This document shows positions 22,639 to 24,639 of a stretch of 24,639 nucleotides of DNA, piece by piece. The stretch is from assembly GCA_031365465.1 (NCBI GenBank), contig JANLYD010000280.1:1-24639 (forward strand), read 5' to 3'. This DNA comes from JABFRJ01 sp031365465. Its GTDB lineage: Bacteria > Pseudomonadota > Alphaproteobacteria > Rhizobiales > Hyphomicrobiaceae. The first letter of the stretch is position 1. The number at the start of each line of letters is the position of its first letter. Both the position numbers and the translations under genes were made by a program. The notes under the pieces were generated by a model, which ran no database searches, was not told where the DNA came from, and worked only from the letters and a program-made list of their open reading frames with translations.

Positions 22639-24285
22639 ATGACCGATATTTTTATTATTTGCAGTGGTCTCGATCGGCGGGTCACTGACGGAATCGCCGA
22701 GCGGTTGCGGGCCGAGCGGACATACAACATATCGTTCGTTGGTGACGGCGCGTTTTCGCTGCCGCGCCGGGAAGATGTCAAACGTCGCGGCCATTCCGAC
22801 GTGGCCGTCGGGCTTGTGTTGTGGACGCCAAATTCTGTGCGGTCCGACGCCATCGCTGCCGACATCGATGATGCCGTCCGAGCCGAGCTTCCGCTGATTT
22901 TCGTGGTCTCACCGGATGCCGATGTCCGGCAAATCCCAGCTCGATTTCGGGAGCACGTGCTGTTTCCACTTTCGCAGGCCCTGTCTGCGGTCGAAAGCGT
23001 CGTGGCGGTGCTCGGCGCCCCCGCAGAGCAACAGCTCAAGCAGCACAAGCAAGGGCAAGCGCCTGAGCTGCCGTTATTCGCCGCCTCCGGGCACCGCGGT
23101 CCGAGTGATGTTCAACCAGTCGAAAGGCCGTCCCGAGAGAATAGCGCTCGCATGATGTATCGCCGGGACACTCACGGAAACATCTCTGACGAAGGGCGTG
23201 AATTTAGAGAGAGCTTGGAAGTTGCGGCAATGGGCCCAGCCTTTTCAATAGCCGCAACATCGGCCGCGGTGACATCCCCGGTCGTCGCAGCACCGGCCTC
23301 CGCCACAACCCCATCCAATGCCCCGTTGCCGCTCGACATCATGGCAATGCTGAGTGTCGACCTGCTCGAAGAGCCCCGTCGACTTGGTCCGGCGTTCTAC
23401 CCGCGTCCCGAGCTTGCCAAGGGTTCGGAGCGCTCTTTTTTCGACTGGCTGTTTCGCCGCCCGCGCGTGGACGACGTGGATTGCTCCGTGTTCGCGCCCA
23501 TTGCAGCGCCGCCGGGAGCGACCGTGTTGATCCAAGTCTTCCTGCACATTAAGGAGCATGCGTTTCAGGCGCACTTGCAAGCCGTGGCGATGGACCCCGG
23601 CACCGGGCTGTCCGGTGTGCAGACGTTGCAATCGGAAATCCGGCGCGGCGCGCGCGTCTCGGTTTCGCTCTCGGGCGCAGAGGGCCTGCAAATCTCTGAG
23701 CCGCAACAGACCGTCGTTTGGCAGGGGCAACCGGTGTTCTGCCAATTTCTCGCCACCCTTGCGGATGCAGCCGAAAGTTACACCCTGCGCCCCGTTGTGC
23801 GCATTGCGATCGATGGTGCGCCGATCGGGCGCATCATCTTCACGCTACGGGCGGACGACAGCGCGGCGCGCCCCGAAACCGTTCGGCAGGGCGACAGCGC
23901 CAAGCGCTATACGCATGCCTTTCTCTCTTACGCGCACGAAGACCGAAAGGAGGTGCTGAAGCGCGCTCAGTTGCTCGAAGCCATCAGAAGCTTCACGTAT
24001 TTTCAGGACGTCGTGACCCTGCGCGCGGGCGACCATTGGGAGACGGAGATCGCCAAGCACATCGATCGTTGCGACCTGTTCCTGCTGTTCTGGTCGCGTG
24101 CGGCCCTCGCGTCGGACGCGGTGCGACTAGAAGCTGAGCATGCCCTGGCGCGACACAACAACGGTGGCGGGGTTCCCGACATCGTGCCGATCATCCTAGA
24201 GACGCCGCCGCCTTTGCCGCCGCCCCCCAGCCTTGCCGCCATCCACTTCAACGACCGCATCCATCATCTCATCGCCGGAAGCTGA
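22639..24285 (+). CDS. TIR domain protein with N-terminal degenerate TIR, middle beta-domain and C-terminal TIR
   Basis: A 548-aa protein from the ATG at 22639, set by an AGAAGGA ribosome site eight bases ahead. Residues 1-125 look like a TIR fold: DIFIICSG start strand, then D54-VAVGLVLWTPNSVRSDAI, where D75 stands at the usual catalytic Glu position. A variable linker at about 126-280 follows. Residues about 282-403 form a beta-rich domain (CSVFAPIAAPPGATVLIQVFLHI...IGRIIFTLRA) of the type found next to bacterial TIR domains. Residues 423-548 are a C-terminal TIR: YTHAFLSYAHED, then CDLFLLFWSRAALASDAVRLEAEHAL with E498 as the likely catalytic Glu, ending in a Pro-rich segment and AIHFND. 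Bacterial TIR domains often hydrolyse NAD in anti-phage defence or signalling. The role here is inferred. Confidence 0.82.
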   Translation: MTDIFIICSGLDRRVTDGIAERLRAERTYNISFVGDGAFSLPRREDVKRRGHSDVAVGLVLWTPNSVRSDAIAADIDDAVRAELPLIFVVSPDADVRQIPARFREHVLFPLSQALSAVESVVAVLGAPAEQQLKQHKQGQAPELPLFAASGHRGPSDVQPVERPSRENSARMMYRRDTHGNISDEGREFRESLEVAAMGPAFSIAATSAAVTSPVVAAPASATTPSNAPLPLDIMAMLSVDLLEEPRRLGPAFYPRPELAKGSERSFFDWLFRRPRVDDVDCSVFAPIAAPPGATVLIQVFLHIKEHAFQAHLQAVAMDPGTGLSGVQTLQSEIRRGARVSVSLSGAEGLQISEPQQTVVWQGQPVFCQFLATLADAAESYTLRPVVRIAIDGAPIGRIIFTLRADDSAARPETVRQGDSAKRYTHAFLSYAHEDRKEVLKRAQLLEAIRSFTYFQDVVTLRAGDHWETEIAKHIDRCDLFLLFWSRAALASDAVRLEAEHALARHNNGGGVPDIVPIILETPPPLPPPPSLAAIHFNDRIHHLIAGS

Positions 24286-24520
24286 CGTGCATCTGGCTCG
24301 TCTCATTCTGGATGGTGGTAAGGGGCTGGCATCCGTCCGCGTCCCGCGCTAAAGACGCCGCGAGGGGTGCGACTCCTGGGCAGATGCGGGTGGCGTCTGG
24401 CGGGCTCATACTACTATCGCCTGTTGGCCTGAGAGCCGGGGCGATATGGCAGAGCCTTGACCCGGATCTGTCGTCGTCCAAATACAGGTCCGCAGTGCAA
24501 GACTTTGAGGCCGACGGGAC
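24286..24520. other. intergenic region before nuoG
   Basis: 235 bases with no recognised gene. TTGACC at 24457-24462 followed by AATACA at 24481-24486 (18-base spacer) is a tentative promoter for nuoG, ending about 35 bases before its ATG. No trace of a nuoF end was seen. Confidence 0.4.
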
Positions 24521-24639
24521 ATGCCGAAGAAACTGATCATCGATGGCACCGAGATCGAAGTCGAGGACGGACTGACGCTGATCCAGGCGTGCGAGCAGGC
24601 CGGCGCCGAAGTGCCGCGGTTCTGCTATCACGAACGCCT
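24521..24639 (+). CDS. nuoG: NADH-quinone oxidoreductase subunit G, N-terminal fragment
   Basis: The first 39 residues, cut by the window edge, read MPKKLIIDGTEIEVEDGL then TLIQACEQAGAEVPRFCYHERL. This matches the N-terminal 2Fe-2S ferredoxin-like domain of NuoG, including the Cys in AEVPRFCYHE. NuoG carries iron-sulfur clusters in the peripheral arm of complex I. In alphaproteobacteria nuoF normally precedes it, but here a TIR gene and 235 bases do. The start ATG is well placed. Confidence is limited only by the short fragment. Confidence 0.85.
   Translation, partial: MPKKLIIDGTEIEVEDGLTLIQACEQAGAEVPRFCYHER

Noticed and set aside
22497..23048. Upstream extension of pgeF
   Set aside because: It is antisense to the TIR gene and not similar to any YfiH N-terminus.
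24312..24536. Plus-strand 74-codon frame before nuoG
   Set aside because: It overlaps the nuoG start in another frame, lacks a motif and a ribosome site, and is probably a chance frame.
24269..24631. Minus-strand 120-codon frame across the nuoG start
   Set aside because: It is antisense to nuoG and has no motif.
1..24639. Search for CRISPR arrays, insertion sequences, integrases and prophage genes
   Set aside because: No regularly spaced direct repeats, transposase motifs or phage proteins were seen by eye.

Overview
The window looks like chromosomal DNA of a high-GC alphaproteobacterium, most likely of the order Hyphomicrobiales. This rests on the hopanoid gene shc, an RpoH-type heat-shock sigma factor, a Zur-controlled zinc uptake operon, an extensin-like cell-wall protein of a type common in rhizobial relatives, and the tRNA and codon style. 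No IS element, integrase, phage gene or CRISPR array was seen, so nearly all of it reads as core genome.

Layout: (1) 1-2023, squalene-hopene cyclase on the plus strand, probably the end of a hopanoid operon. (2) 2044-5014, a minus-strand cluster of an MHS-family transporter, a short-chain dehydrogenase and a CE4/NodB-fold deacylase, which looks like a small uptake-and-catabolism operon. (3) 5193-5268, a CAU-anticodon tRNA with its own promoter. (4) 5661-7578, a SelD-N-terminal-like flavin oxidoreductase convergent with a PchB-like chorismate mutase and a small overlapping membrane protein. (5) 7766-10845, a plus-strand run of a lysine 2,3-aminomutase/EpmB-like radical SAM protein, a TlyA-type RNA methyltransferase and a TrmA/RlmD-type RNA m5U methyltransferase, a translation-modification cluster. 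(6) 10887-13262, a Zur box followed by zur-znuC-znuB, ending at a strong bidirectional hairpin terminator shared with convergent rpoH. (7) 13336-17045, rpoH and a PBP1C-like class A penicillin-binding protein on the minus strand. (8) 17359-19257, a MOSC-domain protein and an extensin-like protein. (9) 19280-22496, minus-strand prs, a two-repeat lipoprotein and pgeF. (10) 22639-24285, a large TIR-domain protein, followed at the window edge by the start of nuoG.

The most unusual element is the TIR protein. It has a C-terminal TIR domain with an intact candidate catalytic Glu, a central beta-rich domain of the kind found beside bacterial TIR domains, and an N-terminal domain that reads as a second, degenerate TIR in which the catalytic Glu position is Asp. 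Its leader carries a perfect 9-bp inverted repeat, and it sits directly before nuoG, where nuoF would normally be. It is a candidate NAD-consuming defence or signalling protein, but no partner gene is visible and the function is inferred. Other points of interest are the internally duplicated lipoprotein, a His/Asp-rich metal-binding extension on the ZnuC ATPase, the extensin domain split by a low-complexity insertion, and the lack of znuA beside znuCB.
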